A DNA stretch of 64,000 nt from Tenacibaculum finnmarkense genomovar ulcerans (GCF_900239495.1 NZ_OENE01000007.1:220766-284765); one strand, 5' to 3'. Shown: positions 27,443-36,721, counted from the stretch's first letter. Translations and numbers: made by a program. The notes: generated by a model not told the origin, from the letters alone.

Positions 27443-28792
27443 TTACTTAAAAAACGTCCTAAAAATATCATTTCCATTGGCAAATAAAAGCAAGGTTATC
27501 AACAAAATAAAACCTACTAATTGTGCATATTCTAAAAATTTATCACCAGGTTTTTTACCGGTAATCATTTCCCATAAAGTGAACACTACATGACCACCAT
27601 CTAAGGCAGGAATTGGCAATAAATTCATAACGCCTAACATAATTGATAAGAAAGCAGTGATGTTCCAAAAAACTTCCCAGCTAAATTCGGCAGGAAAAAT
27701 ACTTCCGATTGAAATAAAACCTCCCAAACCTTTGTAAGCACCTGTACTTGGGTTAAAAACCTTTTTTAATTGCTTAATATAATTGGTAACCGTTGACCAT
27801 GCTTTTACTGTTCCCGCAGGAATCGCTTCGCTAATTGAATATGTTTTTTTAGCTAATTTATAATAGCCTAATTTCTCTAAATCTTTTGATGATAATTGCC
27901 CTAATCCAACTCCTAATTTTCCTTTTTCAGTAATTTTTACAGGAATACTTAAGCTTTCAGAAGCTCTTTGAATAGTTATATTAACCGCTTGTCCTTTGTT
28001 TTTTTCTAGTTCAATTTTTGCCTGATCTAAATATTTTGTTGAAACACCATTTATAGCAGTAACAATATCTTTTGCTTGTAAATCGCTATTAATATTTGGT
28101 GAATCTTTAGAAATATTTGCAATAACAAGCGGTAAACGAACCGAAATAAAACTTCCAGAATTTTTATCTCTATCAACTAATTTTGAAATAAAATCGGTAG
28201 GAATTTCTTTTTCAATAACAACGCCATTTCTTTGAATCGTATAATTATTTCCGTTGATAAACTCTAAAGGAAGTTCACTAAATTTTCGAATTGCTTGCCC
28301 GTCAATCGTTAATATTTTATCACCAGTTTGTAAACCTAAATCTTTTCCTAATTGACTTTGTACCCAAACACCATCTTTAAGATTTTCGTTTGGTAAAAAT
28401 TTTTCACCATAAGCATACATCAAACAAATGTAAATTACAATCCCTAAAATAAAGTTTACCGTAACTCCACCTAACATAATAATTAAACGTTGCCATGCTG
28501 GTTTAGAACGAAATTCCCAAGGTTGTGCAGGTTTGCTCATTTGCTCGGTATCCATACTTTCGTCAATCATTCCCGCTATTTTTACGTAGCCTCCAAGTGG
28601 AATCCACCCGATTCCATAAACAGTATCGCCTATTTTCTTTTTGAAGATAGAAAACTTATAATCAAAAAATAAGTAAAATTTTTCAACCTTAGTTTTAAAT
28701 ATTTTTGCGGGTATAAAATGCCCTAATTCATGTAAAACAATTAAGAGCGATAAGCTCAAAATAAATTGTACTGCTTTTATTAACGTCTCCAT
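27443..28792 (-). CDS. rseP: Site-2 protease RseP
   Basis: 449 residues. The zinc site HELGH is at residues 21-25 in the first membrane helix, and the second metal-ligand motif NLLPIPALDGGH near residue 390. Two PDZ-like domains lie between (about 130-300; LGLQTGDKILTIDGQ and DLQAKDIVTAINGV). Intramembrane metalloproteases of this type cut anti-sigma factors and remnant signal peptides. Family-typical extras are WIPLGGYVKIAGMIDESMD and RSKPAWQRLIIMLGGVTVNFILG. A TACATTTG -7 box lies just upstream on the minus strand. It shares a terminator with the convergent locus. Confidence 0.94.
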   Translation of the reverse strand: METLIKAVQFILSLSLLIVLHELGHFIPAKIFKTKVEKFYLFFDYKFSIFKKKIGDTVYGIGWIPLGGYVKIAGMIDESMDTEQMSKPAQPWEFRSKPAWQRLIIMLGGVTVNFILGIVIYICLMYAYGEKFLPNENLKDGVWVQSQLGKDLGLQTGDKILTIDGQAIRKFSELPLEFINGNNYTIQRNGVVIEKEIPTDFISKLVDRDKNSGSFISVRLPLVIANISKDSPNINSDLQAKDIVTAINGVSTKYLDQAKIELEKNKGQAVNITIQRASESLSIPVKITEKGKLGVGLGQLSSKDLEKLGYYKLAKKTYSISEAIPAGTVKAWSTVTNYIKQLKKVFNPSTGAYKGLGGFISIGSIFPAEFSWEVFWNITAFLSIMLGVMNLLPIPALDGGHVVFTLWEMITGKKPGDKFLEYAQLVGFILLITLLLFANGNDIFRTFFK

Positions 28793-28951
28793 AAAGATGT
28801 ATTTCTAAATTTAAAAATAGCACAAATGTACGTATTTTCAATACAGCTGTAAAAGTTTGTAGTATTGATGTGGTTTTGTTTTTATATTTTTCTTTAGATA
28901 AGATATATAAAAGTTGTTTTTAGCTGTATTTTAGCTGAAATTTAATCAAAA

Positions 28952-29626
28952 ATGGATTTAAAATTCTTTAAAAAATCAAAAAGTACCTTACTTTTTTTAC
29001 TTGTTTTTTCTTTGATAGGCATTCCTGTTTTTTATCATTTGGTAAAAGTAGAGGATAGATTGCCTGTTTACAATCCTGCCGATATCAACCCTCGATTGGT
29101 AGATACATCAGTGCGTTCAAAATCAAAAAATCATAAGATTGGCGCTTTTAAACTCATCAATCAAAATGGCGAAATAATTACCAATGCCAATTATAAAGAT
29201 AAAATTTATATCGCCGATTTCTTTTTTACCCGATGCCAAACAATTTGTCTTTTGATGGCATATAATATGAGTGAATTGCAAGAAAATTTTAAAGATGATG
29301 ACGAGATTATGTTTTTATCGCATTCGGTAACCCCTGTAATGGATAGCGTTCCGCAATTAAAAAAATATGCCGATGCAAAAGGCGTAATTGATGGAAAATG
29401 GAACGTAACCACTGGCGATAAAAAGCATATTTATAACTTAGCACGTAAGCATTATTTTGCTGTTTTAGATGAAGGCGATGGCGGAGAACAAGATTTTGTA
29501 CATACCGAAAACTTTGTTTTAATCGATAAAAAAGGACAAATTCGAGGCATGTATGACGGCACAAAAGAAGAAAATATGCAAAAAATTATAGATGATGTTA
29601 TCTTGTTAAAACAGGAATATAAATAG
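28952..29626 (+). CDS. SCO1/SenC family copper chaperone/thiol protein
   Basis: 224 residues with one N-terminal membrane helix (about 12-30) and a periplasmic thioredoxin fold. The copper-binding CxxxC is Cys95 and Cys99 (FTRCQTIC) and the distal His is His184 (DFVHTENFVLID), so all three ligands are present. SCO proteins deliver copper to the CuA site of cytochrome c oxidase or handle thiols. No oxidase gene is seen nearby in the window. The last conserved segment MYDGTKEENMQKIIDDV is typical of Bacteroidota members. The gene ends at a perfect hairpin. Confidence 0.9.
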   Translation: MDLKFFKKSKSTLLFLLVFSLIGIPVFYHLVKVEDRLPVYNPADINPRLVDTSVRSKSKNHKIGAFKLINQNGEIITNANYKDKIYIADFFFTRCQTICLLMAYNMSELQENFKDDDEIMFLSHSVTPVMDSVPQLKKYADAKGVIDGKWNVTTGDKKHIYNLARKHYFAVLDEGDGGEQDFVHTENFVLIDKKGQIRGMYDGTKEENMQKIIDDVILLKQEYK

Positions 29627-29634
29627 AATATAAT

Positions 29635-29667
29635 AGACCTCACAGGTTTTTAAAACCTGTGAGGTCT
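29635..29667. terminator. Palindromic terminator, CCTCACAGG stem
   Basis: AGACCTCACAGGTTTT pairs exactly with AAAACCTGTGAGGTCT with almost no loop. A related stem (AACCTCACAGA) occurs at 32728-32765. It lies between the convergent SCO and SdpI genes. Confidence 0.7.
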
Positions 29668-29679
29668 GACAGACTAATT

Positions 29680-30024
29680 TTACTTTAATTTATTTCCTTC
29701 ATCATCAAAATTTTTGCTAATTTCTTGCTCTGTTTTAATTACCGATACCGCTAACGACAATAACATAATCGCCATAGGTTGCCAGCTGATGGTTTTATTT
29801 AAAGAAACAAAAATCAACGATGCCACCAATGAAATACTCGAATAGATTAAAAATTGTTTGGTGAAAAAGCTATTGGCAAATTGCCAAATTGTATCATTTT
29901 TGATGGTTTTATTGGTTCGGTATCCGTAGATTAAATTTATTTTTTTAGGTGGGAAAAAATAAAAGATAATACTGAATAAGAATAAAAATCCGTTTATGGA
30001 AAGTACGTAATAATAAGGGTTCAT
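29680..30024 (-). CDS. SdpI-like membrane protein
   Basis: 114 residues with about three membrane helices. The motif NLIYGYRTNKTIKNDTIWQFANSFF (about 29-53) is the signature of the SdpI/YhfL C-terminal family, in which one Bacillus member gives immunity to the SdpC toxin. In Bacteroidota these are of unknown role. The downstream serine hydrolase gene lies in the same direction, starting upstream at 31392, so the SdpI-like gene follows it with 30 bases between and may be in its operon. Confidence 0.75.
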   Translation of the reverse strand: MNPYYYVLSINGFLFLFSIIFYFFPPKKINLIYGYRTNKTIKNDTIWQFANSFFTKQFLIYSSISLVASLIFVSLNKTISWQPMAIMLLSLAVSVIKTEQEISKNFDDEGNKLK

Positions 30025-30054
30025 ATTTATTTTTTAATTTATTTTAGTTATTTT

Positions 30055-31392
30055 TTAGTCTTTAATTGAAGCTATTATTTCTTTTAAAAATAGATTCATA
30101 TCGGCATTTTTGGTTAATCCTGTACGAACGATGACCAAATTTTCAGTGGGCAAAATAAACACATTCTGTCCTTTATACCCATTAAAAGAATACATATTTT
30201 TAGGAACATCAGCATATTTTTCGCCAGCATTTAACCAAATTTGCGCACCGTATTGCTTATCGGAAGTTGGGGTAGGCGTGGTGGCGTACTCTACCCAATC
30301 TTTATCAAAAAGATGTTTGCCATTCCACTGACCATTATGTAAGTATAAAAGCCCGAGTTTTGCCCAATCTCTAGTGGTTGCCCAGCCGTAAGAAGAGCCT
30401 ACAAAATTACCACTCATATCAGTTTCTATAAGCATTGAATTCATGCCGATTTTATCGATTAAAGCGCTGTACCAATAATCTAAATATGCTTGATGCGTGC
30501 TAAATTTACTGCGGATAAGCCCCGAAATTAAATTGGTTGTTCCTGATGAATAATTCCAATTTTCGTTTGGTTTTGATGTTAAAGGCTTTTTTAATGGTGT
30601 TTTAGTCATGTCATTTTCTAGGAAAAGCATTTTTGTAGCATCGCAAATACTGTTGTAATCTTCTTTCCAAGCCAAGCCTGAATTCATCTGTAATAAATTA
30701 TGAAGCGTAATATTTTTACGTTTATCGTTTTTCCATTCTTCAAATAAATTAGCAGCATTTATATTTATTTTGCCTTCACACTGCATAATTCCAACAATCG
30801 TACTGACAATGCTTTTAGTCATCGACCAACCTAATTGTTTGGAGTTTTTATTAAAACCATCGGCATATTTTTCGGCAATAATTTGATCTTTATAAATTAC
30901 TAAAATCGATCGTGTTTTGTTTTTTGCATCAAAAAGGGTGTCAATAACGTTGTTTAATTTTTTATAATTGATATTCTTAAAAATGCTGTCTTTCTGATTG
31001 GCATTTCCGTACGGAAAAGGCGCAGTATTATCGGGTTTACTACGTTTTGGAATGGGTGTTTTTTTAGTGATATCATAATCATTATTAATTAAAACAGCGC
31101 CTAAACCTTCACGATAAACGGCTTTTCGGGTTAATAAACCAAAAACGGAACCTGTTGCCGATTTTTCCTGGATATTTATTTCATCCGAAGTTAAATTAAT
31201 AGGAGTGAAGTTGTTGTCGTTTTTATCGGTAAATTCTAAACTTCTACCCGCCAAAAAAATGGAGGAAGCGGTGTTTTTAGCCGAATATCCTGCTAGTATG
31301 TTTAGCTTCGGATAATTTAAATAAACAAGAATGCTAAGTGTTAAAACACTAAAAAAAGTGATGAATAACACGATTTTCTTTAAATTTTTCAT
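30055..31392 (-). CDS. Serine hydrolase, beta-lactamase/EstB-like
   Basis: About 445 residues starting at the ATG at 31392; 20 upstream residues in the open frame are unlike a signal, whereas MKNLKKIVLFITFFSVLTLSILVYL is a clear anchor. The catalytic SxxK is SMTKS (LGWSMTKSIVSTIVG) and the conserved Tyr is NYSSGTTNLISGLI. The C-terminal YGAQIWLNAGEKYADVPKNMYSFNGYKGQN is typical of class C beta-lactamase-related esterases and dimer hydrolases rather than true beta-lactamases. Periplasmic or surface enzyme with unknown substrate. Divergent from sufS. Confidence 0.85.
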   Translation of the reverse strand: MKNLKKIVLFITFFSVLTLSILVYLNYPKLNILAGYSAKNTASSIFLAGRSLEFTDKNDNNFTPINLTSDEINIQEKSATGSVFGLLTRKAVYREGLGAVLINNDYDITKKTPIPKRSKPDNTAPFPYGNANQKDSIFKNINYKKLNNVIDTLFDAKNKTRSILVIYKDQIIAEKYADGFNKNSKQLGWSMTKSIVSTIVGIMQCEGKININAANLFEEWKNDKRKNITLHNLLQMNSGLAWKEDYNSICDATKMLFLENDMTKTPLKKPLTSKPNENWNYSSGTTNLISGLIRSKFSTHQAYLDYWYSALIDKIGMNSMLIETDMSGNFVGSSYGWATTRDWAKLGLLYLHNGQWNGKHLFDKDWVEYATTPTPTSDKQYGAQIWLNAGEKYADVPKNMYSFNGYKGQNVFILPTENLVIVRTGLTKNADMNLFLKEIIASIKD

Positions 31393-31434
31393 AAAAAACA
31401 GTTTTAACAAATGTAAGAATTTAATTGATTGATG

Positions 31435-31464
31435 TTTGTAATTGAAATACAACTGCTACCTTTG
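31435..31464 (+). promoter_or_regulatory. Promoter of sufS
   Basis: TTTG at 31435-31438 and TACCTTTG at 31457-31464 with 18 bases between fit the Bacteroidota consensus. It overlaps the extended open frame from 31429, so the true sufS start must be downstream, at ATG 31483. Confidence 0.75.
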
Positions 31465-31482
31465 TTACAAATATTATTTTTT

Positions 31483-32694
31483 ATGTTTATTGTAGATAAA
31501 ATTAGAGCTGATTTCCCGATTCTTAACCGAGAAGTTCACGGAAAAAAATTAGTATATTTTGATAACGGAGCAACTTCTCAAACGCCACAAATTGTTATTG
31601 ATGCCATTGTTGATTATTATTCAAATTACAATGCAAATATTCATCGAGGCGTGCATACGTTAAGCCAAGAAGCTACCGATAAATATGAAGAAGCGCGTTT
31701 AAAAGTGCAACAACATTTTAACGCTAAACATTCGTATGAAATTATTTTAACCGCAGGAACAACGCATAGTATTAATGTGGTTGCTTCGGGTTTTTCGGCT
31801 ATTTTAAAAGCAGGAGATCAGGTAATTGTATCGTCTTTAGAGCATCATTCAAATATTGTTCCTTGGCAAATGCTTTGTGAAAAAACGGGGGCTATTTTAA
31901 AGGTAATTCCGATGAATGAAGATGGTTCTTTACGCATGGATATATATCATGAATTATTAAATGCAAACACGAAATTGGTGTTTTGTAATCATGTTTCAAA
32001 TGCCTTAGGAATTATCAATCCGATTAAAGAAATTATTCATGCGGCACATAAATTTGGTGCCTATGTTTTAATTGATGGAGCGCAAGCAGTACCGCATATA
32101 AAACCAGATGTACAAGGGTTAGATGCTGATTTTTATGTAGCATCGGCACATAAAATGTGTGGACCAACAGGGGTTGGTGTATTGTACGGAAAAGAGGAAT
32201 TGTTAAAATTATTACCACCTTATCAAGGAGGTGGCGAAATGATTGAAACGGTAACTTTTGAAAAAACAACCTACGCAGGATTGCCTCATAAATTTGAAGC
32301 AGGAACGCCAAATATTTGCGGTGGAATTGCTTTTGGAGCGGCAATAGATTACTTAAATTCAATAGGTTTTGATAATATCGCCAAACAAGAAGACGAATTA
32401 TTAGCCTACGGAACACAAGAATTAGAAAAAATTGAAGGCTTAAAAATTTACGGAACAAGCGATAAGGTTGCTGTAATTTCTTTTAATTTAGAAGGGATTC
32501 ATCCGTATGATGTAGGGTCGATTTTAGATAAATTAGGCGTTGCCGTTCGTACCGGGCATCATTGTGCACAACCGATTATGAATTTTTACGGAATCCCTGG
32601 AACTGTTAGAGCATCGTTTGCTTTTTATAATACAAAACAAGAAATTGACGTTTTAGTAGCTTCTGTAAAAAGAGCGAAAATGATGTTGAGTTAA
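31483..32694 (+). CDS. sufS: Cysteine desulfurase SufS
   Basis: 403 residues from ATG 31483; a longer frame from 31429 is ruled out because the promoter lies inside it. PLP-dependent: the Schiff-base lysine is in ASAHKMCGPTGVG (about residue 224) and the active-site cysteine in RTGHHCAQP (about 361), typical of group II enzymes (SufS). It removes sulfur from cysteine for Fe-S cluster assembly, passing it to SufE/SufU. No other suf genes are next to it, so it is separate from a suf operon in this stretch. Full length, intact. Confidence 0.94.
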   Translation: MFIVDKIRADFPILNREVHGKKLVYFDNGATSQTPQIVIDAIVDYYSNYNANIHRGVHTLSQEATDKYEEARLKVQQHFNAKHSYEIILTAGTTHSINVVASGFSAILKAGDQVIVSSLEHHSNIVPWQMLCEKTGAILKVIPMNEDGSLRMDIYHELLNANTKLVFCNHVSNALGIINPIKEIIHAAHKFGAYVLIDGAQAVPHIKPDVQGLDADFYVASAHKMCGPTGVGVLYGKEELLKLLPPYQGGGEMIETVTFEKTTYAGLPHKFEAGTPNICGGIAFGAAIDYLNSIGFDNIAKQEDELLAYGTQELEKIEGLKIYGTSDKVAVISFNLEGIHPYDVGSILDKLGVAVRTGHHCAQPIMNFYGIPGTVRASFAFYNTKQEIDVLVASVKRAKMMLS

Positions 32695-32727
32695 TTTCTT
32701 TTTTTTAATAATTGAGTTTTATATATT

Positions 32728-32765
32728 AAAAAACCTCACAGATTTTTAAATTCTGTGAGGTTTTT
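32728..32765 (+). terminator. Intrinsic terminator of sufS
   Basis: AAAAACCTCACAGA pairs with TCTGTGAGGTTTTT with a T-rich loop, 34 bases past the sufS stop. Related to the palindrome at 29635-29667. Confidence 0.8.
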
Positions 32766-32798
32766 GTTATTTATAGCTTGTTTAAAAATAAAATAAAC

Positions 32799-32986
32799 TG
32801 TCAGTTCGAGTGATTTTTTTCCTTCAAAAAAATTGTATCGAGAACTTTTTTGTGTAAAATTCATCAACATAAAAGAACTCAAATTCTCGATACAATTTTA
32901 ATTCCTTTTAGTCATTAAAATCACTCGAATTGACAAGAATTATCAAAAAAAGCGAATAACTACGGCAAATCAGGATGCAAAACTGA
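32799..32986. repeat. Dispersed intergenic repeat, long imperfect hairpin (copy A)
   Basis: The stretch contains nested inverted repeats: CAGTTCGAGTGATTTT near the left end against AAAATCACTCGAATTG near 32917, and ATTGTATCGAGAA against TTCTCGATACAAT. It ends with GGCAAATCAGGATG. The same pieces in reverse order and strand occur at 36528-36657, so this is a dispersed family. No reading frame is present. Such elements are common in Flavobacteriaceae intergenic regions. Confidence 0.7.
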
Positions 32987-33055
32987 ACTAAATTCAGTTT
33001 GACGGACGGAATTTAGATAATACACTTGGTTTTATCTACTTATAAAATGAAGCAG

Positions 33056-33149
33056 AAATTCCTAGCCCCGATTGAAGCAATTGTTTGAGCTCTTTTTTTG
33101 ATTTTTCTTCAAAAAAAAGCGAGTGCGGAAAGCGGGAAATAGCTTCAAA
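33056..33149 (+). repeat. 94-bp dispersed repeat, possible structured RNA (copy 1)
   Basis: It matches 59417-59510 at 93 of 94 bases in the same orientation. It can form the pairs CCCG with CGGG, GAAGC with GCTTC, and a long CTCTTTTTTTGA/TCAAAAAAAAGCGAG arm; the first two interleave, a pseudoknot layout. It lies between convergent sufS and BI-1 genes. It may correspond to a known Flavobacteria structured-RNA motif such as Flavo-1, which I cannot check here. Confidence 0.7.
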
Positions 33150-33155
33150 TAATTT

Positions 33156-33857
33156 TTAATCTCTTGACATAAAAATTTGTAAAACATACCAAAATAACAG
33201 CATTAACGAAGCAAATAATCCGATGGCGGCAGGGATATAATCATCAGTAGAAAATTTGTGAACAAGGTTTGAGGTTTGGTATAAAATAGACCCCGCAGCT
33301 AATACGCACATTCCTACAGAAAACCATAAACCAAGGTTAAAACCAAATAATGTTCCTGCAATTAATAAGGCAATGGCAATGAAAAAACCAATGCTTAAAC
33401 CTGCTTTTATAAAGGAAAAATCTTTTTTGGTGATAAATACAATTGATGAAATTCCTGCAAATAATCCTAGGGTTACAATTCCTGCTTGCTTGATAATTTC
33501 AAAATTATTGGTGTATGAAATTGCCATGTAAATTAACGGAATAAAGATAAATGCTTCGGCAAATACATAGCCAGAATAGGCTAAATATTGTAAGTTTTTG
33601 TCGGTTGTTTTTAAGGCGGTGCTTTCGGCATAATTGGTTATTAGCATAAAACCACCGAGCAATAACAGCCACTTGTAGCCTTGTGTCATTGATAATGCAA
33701 ATTCGACAATGCTGGCGTTTTGCAATAATAAATATTCAAAAAAGATAAATAATAATACGCCTAAACCAACGTGTGCGTATGTTTTTTTGTAAAAAGAAAC
33801 GCGGTCTGTTACTGATAATTGCCCTACGCGAATTTTGTTGTTAAATGAGTTTTCCAT
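33156..33857 (-). CDS. Bax inhibitor-1/YccA family membrane protein
   Basis: 233 residues with about seven membrane helices. The order and motifs fit the BI-1 (UPF0005) family: N-terminal DRVSFYKKTYAHVGLGVLLF, AYSGYVFAEAFIFIPL, QAGIVTLGLFAGISSIVF, and the end YIPAAIGLFASLMLLFWYVLQIF. Members are calcium-leak or protease-modulating inner-membrane proteins. The specific function in this organism is unknown. The stop is only 6 bases from the 94-bp repeat. On the opposite side it diverges from the transporter gene. Confidence 0.88.
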   Translation of the reverse strand: MENSFNNKIRVGQLSVTDRVSFYKKTYAHVGLGVLLFIFFEYLLLQNASIVEFALSMTQGYKWLLLLGGFMLITNYAESTALKTTDKNLQYLAYSGYVFAEAFIFIPLIYMAISYTNNFEIIKQAGIVTLGLFAGISSIVFITKKDFSFIKAGLSIGFFIAIALLIAGTLFGFNLGLWFSVGMCVLAAGSILYQTSNLVHKFSTDDYIPAAIGLFASLMLLFWYVLQIFMSRD

Positions 33858-34034
33858 GAAAATTTTTTAAGATAAAATGTAAATGTAAAGGTATGTTTTT
33901 TAAGCGAAATTTAATTTTTGTTTTACTTTTTGAAAAAACCTTTTTTGTAATTTTTGTTTCATAATTATTTATCTAACAAGGGCTGTCTGTGTCTTGAATT
34001 TGTTTTACTTTTATCAAAAATAAAATTTTACATT

Positions 34035-35528
34035 TTGAAAAATATTAAATTTCCTACACCGCATACTATTTTGTTATTAATAGCTGGTTTGGTGGCACTT
34101 TTAACTTGGTTTATTCCTGCGGGTAAATTTGATGCTTTGCAGTATCAAAAAAGTAGTAACTCGTTTACATATTCACATTTAAAAGAACAAAAAATACTTC
34201 CTGCAACTCAAGAATCATTAGCGGAATTAGGGATTAAAATTCCTTTAGAAAAATTTACAAATGGCGATATTTCTAAACCGATTAGTGTGCCAGGAACTTA
34301 CACCGAATTACCTGCGCAACCTCAAGGAGTTTTGGCTTTTTTTAAATCGCCAATAAGAGGAATTACCCAATCGTCAGACATTATTTTGTTTGTGTTGATT
34401 TTAGGAGGTGTTATCGGAATTATGAATTTTACGGGTGCTTTTGATGCAGGAATTGCATGGCTGGCAAAAAAATTAAAAGGGAAAGAATATTGGTTAATTT
34501 TTGTGGTAATAAGTTTAATAGCGGCGGGTGGAACTACCTTCGGATTGGCAGAAGAAACCATTGCTTTTTACCCTATTTTGATTCCTATATTTTTGGCGGC
34601 AAGATACGATGCTATTGTTGCTTTAGCCTGTGTTTATATAGGTTCGTCTATTGGAACTATGTGTTCAACAGTAAACCCGTTTAGTGTGATTATTGCTTCG
34701 GATGCGGCAGGAATTAACTGGACAACAGGTTTTGCCGGAAGGTTATTAATGCTGGTTTGTGGAATTGTTATTTGTGTTATTTATATTTTACGTTATGCTA
34801 ATAAAGTTCAAAAAGATCCGACAAAATCAATTATTTACGACCAAAAAGAAATGATTGAAAATATCTTTGGAAGTAGTACTTCTGACACCCATGTTTTAAC
34901 AGGAAGATTGCGTATTATATTAACTGTTTTTACGCTTTGTTTTGTAGTAATGATTTACGGAGTTTCTCGTTTAGAATGGTGGTTTGAAGAAATGACTGTG
35001 GTCTTTTTAGTAGGGGCAATTCTTATTGGTTTTTTAGCCAAAATGAAGGAAGAAAATTTTGTAACAACCTTTATAAAAGGCGCAAATGATTTGTTGGGTG
35101 TTGCGTTTATTATTGGAATCGCACGAGGGGTTTCAATATTGATGGAACAAGGATTAATTAGCGATACTATTTTACAAAACGCTAGTGAATTTACTACAGG
35201 AATGCCAAAAGGAATTTTTGCAAACGTGTTATTGTTTATTTATTCGGGCTTATCATTTTTTATTCCAAGTTCGTCAGGAATGGCGGTTTTAACCATGCCG
35301 ATAATGTCGCCACTAGCCGATACGGTTGGTATTGGGCGTGAAATTATTGTCAATACTTATTTATACGGAATGGGTTTATTTTCGTTTATAAATCCAACAG
35401 GATTAATTTTAGCCTCTTTGGCAATTGTAAAAGTTGGTTATGATAGATGGCTGAAATTTGCACTTCCTTTGGTTGTTATTTTAACAATTTTCACCATGAT
35501 TTCTTTAACAATTCAGGTATATTTATAG
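34035..35528 (+). CDS. YfcC/ArcD-type membrane transporter
   Basis: About 497 residues if started at TTG 34035 (KNIKFPTPHTILLLI follows); a longer frame from TTG 33954 adds 27 residues that look noncoding. About 12 membrane helices. Motifs ALLTWFIPAG near the N-terminus, GGTTFGLAEETIAFYPI and the SSSGMAVLTMPIMSPLAD segment near 420 are typical of the YfcC family (C4-dicarboxylate/basic amino-acid antiporter superfamily). The transported compound is unknown. It is followed after 3 bases by the glycerophosphodiesterase gene, so they form an operon. Confidence 0.8.
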   Translation: MKNIKFPTPHTILLLIAGLVALLTWFIPAGKFDALQYQKSSNSFTYSHLKEQKILPATQESLAELGIKIPLEKFTNGDISKPISVPGTYTELPAQPQGVLAFFKSPIRGITQSSDIILFVLILGGVIGIMNFTGAFDAGIAWLAKKLKGKEYWLIFVVISLIAAGGTTFGLAEETIAFYPILIPIFLAARYDAIVALACVYIGSSIGTMCSTVNPFSVIIASDAAGINWTTGFAGRLLMLVCGIVICVIYILRYANKVQKDPTKSIIYDQKEMIENIFGSSTSDTHVLTGRLRIILTVFTLCFVVMIYGVSRLEWWFEEMTVVFLVGAILIGFLAKMKEENFVTTFIKGANDLLGVAFIIGIARGVSILMEQGLISDTILQNASEFTTGMPKGIFANVLLFIYSGLSFFIPSSSGMAVLTMPIMSPLADTVGIGREIIVNTYLYGMGLFSFINPTGLILASLAIVKVGYDRWLKFALPLVVILTIFTMISLTIQVYL

Positions 35529-35531
35529 ACG

Positions 35532-36518
35532 ATGAAATATTATTATACATTTATTCTTTGCTTTTTTATCTTCGGATGTAATAAGGTAGACAAAACGAGT
35601 ATTAAAAAGATGAAATCACCTAAAATAGTAATTGCACATCGTGGTGCATCAGGATATTTACCCGAACATACCATGGAGGCTAAAGCAATGGCGTATGCTA
35701 TGAATCCTGATTATATTGAGCAAGATTTGGTACTAAGTAAAGATAATGTTCCAATTGTTATTCACGATATTTATTTAGATGATGTAACCAATGTTGCGCT
35801 TGTTTTTCCTGATAAAAAAAGAGCGGATAATCGGTATTATGTAATCGATTTTACTTTTGATGAATTACAGCAATTACAAGTAACCGAACGGTTTGATACC
35901 AAAACACAAAAACAATTTTATCCAAAGCGATTTCCTAAAGGAAAAGGAAATTTTAAACTTCATTCTTTACAACAAGAAATTGAACTTATTCAAGGTTTAA
36001 ATTATAGTACAAATAAAAATATTGGAATTTATCCAGAGATAAAAAATCCTGATTTTCATCATAAAAATGGAAAAGATATCGCTAAAATAACTCTAAATAT
36101 TCTTTCTGATTATGGATATAAAACCAAAAAAGATGCTTGTATTTTTCAATGTTTTGATGCCAAGGAATTAGAAAGAATTCGAAAAGAACTAAAATCGGAT
36201 TTGTTTTTAGTGCAGTTAATAGAATTTGATGAGCAAGTTAAAAAATTAGAACATTTTGCAACTTATGCCGATGGAATAGGACCGTGGTATAAGCAAATTT
36301 TAGCCGATAAAGTAGCCGATAAATTTACCTTTACAAACTTAGTTTTAAAGGCGCATCAGCTCGGCTTAAAAGTACATCCGTATACTTTTAGAGCCGATAG
36401 TTTAGACGAGTTTTCTTCGTTTGAACAAATGATGCAGGTATTATTTTTTGAAGCGAATATTGATGGCGGTTTTACTGATTTTCCTGATAAAATGGTCACT
36501 TTTTTGAATGAGAATTAA
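35532..36518 (+). CDS. glpQ: Glycerophosphodiester phosphodiesterase lipoprotein
   Basis: 328 residues. A lipoprotein signal ends at Cys16 (FIFGC), so it is likely outer-membrane bound. The GDPD fold begins VIAHRGASGYLPEHT (catalytic His and Arg, about residues 34-49), then DYIEQDLVLSKDNVPIVIHDIYLD (metal Glu and Asp, second His), and later GIYPEIKNP. Length and long insert between these fit GlpQ-type enzymes, which cleave glycerophosphodiesters to glycerol-3-phosphate and alcohol. It is 3 bases after the transporter gene, consistent with scavenging followed by uptake, but the transporter family is not a known glycerol-phosphate carrier. Confidence 0.9.
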   Translation: MKYYYTFILCFFIFGCNKVDKTSIKKMKSPKIVIAHRGASGYLPEHTMEAKAMAYAMNPDYIEQDLVLSKDNVPIVIHDIYLDDVTNVALVFPDKKRADNRYYVIDFTFDELQQLQVTERFDTKTQKQFYPKRFPKGKGNFKLHSLQQEIELIQGLNYSTNKNIGIYPEIKNPDFHHKNGKDIAKITLNILSDYGYKTKKDACIFQCFDAKELERIRKELKSDLFLVQLIEFDEQVKKLEHFATYADGIGPWYKQILADKVADKFTFTNLVLKAHQLGLKVHPYTFRADSLDEFSSFEQMMQVLFFEANIDGGFTDFPDKMVTFLNEN

Positions 36519-36527
36519 ACTTTTAAA

Positions 36528-36657
36528 TGTCAGTTTCACATCCTGATTTGCCACCATTTTGTCAATTCGAGTGATTTTAATTACTAGAAGGAATTAAAAT
36601 TGTATCGAGAATTTTATTTTGATTCCTTTTGATGCTAAAAAATTACTTGAACTGACA
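36528..36657. repeat. Dispersed intergenic repeat (copy B, inverted to copy A)
   Basis: CATCCTGATTTGCC, then TCAATTCGAGTGATTTTAAT and AAAATTGTATCGAGAATTTT follow in the order expected for the reverse complement of the right half of 32799-32986. The far half is degenerate (AATTACTTGAACTGACA) but still pairs with the left arm. Lies between the glpQ end and the DUF3999 gene end. Confidence 0.7.
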
Positions 36658-36721
36658 GATTATTTGTGAACTTTTGTAATAATATTTTATTGACTAAAAT
36701 TTAAACAGGTTCTTAAATTTT

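Noticed and set aside
31429..31482. Longer sufS start
   Set aside because: A strong TTTG/TACCTTTG promoter lies inside it; the family start is at 31483.
33954..34034. Longer start of the YfcC-type transporter
   Set aside because: The 27 extra residues have no transporter character; family-like sequence begins just after 34035.
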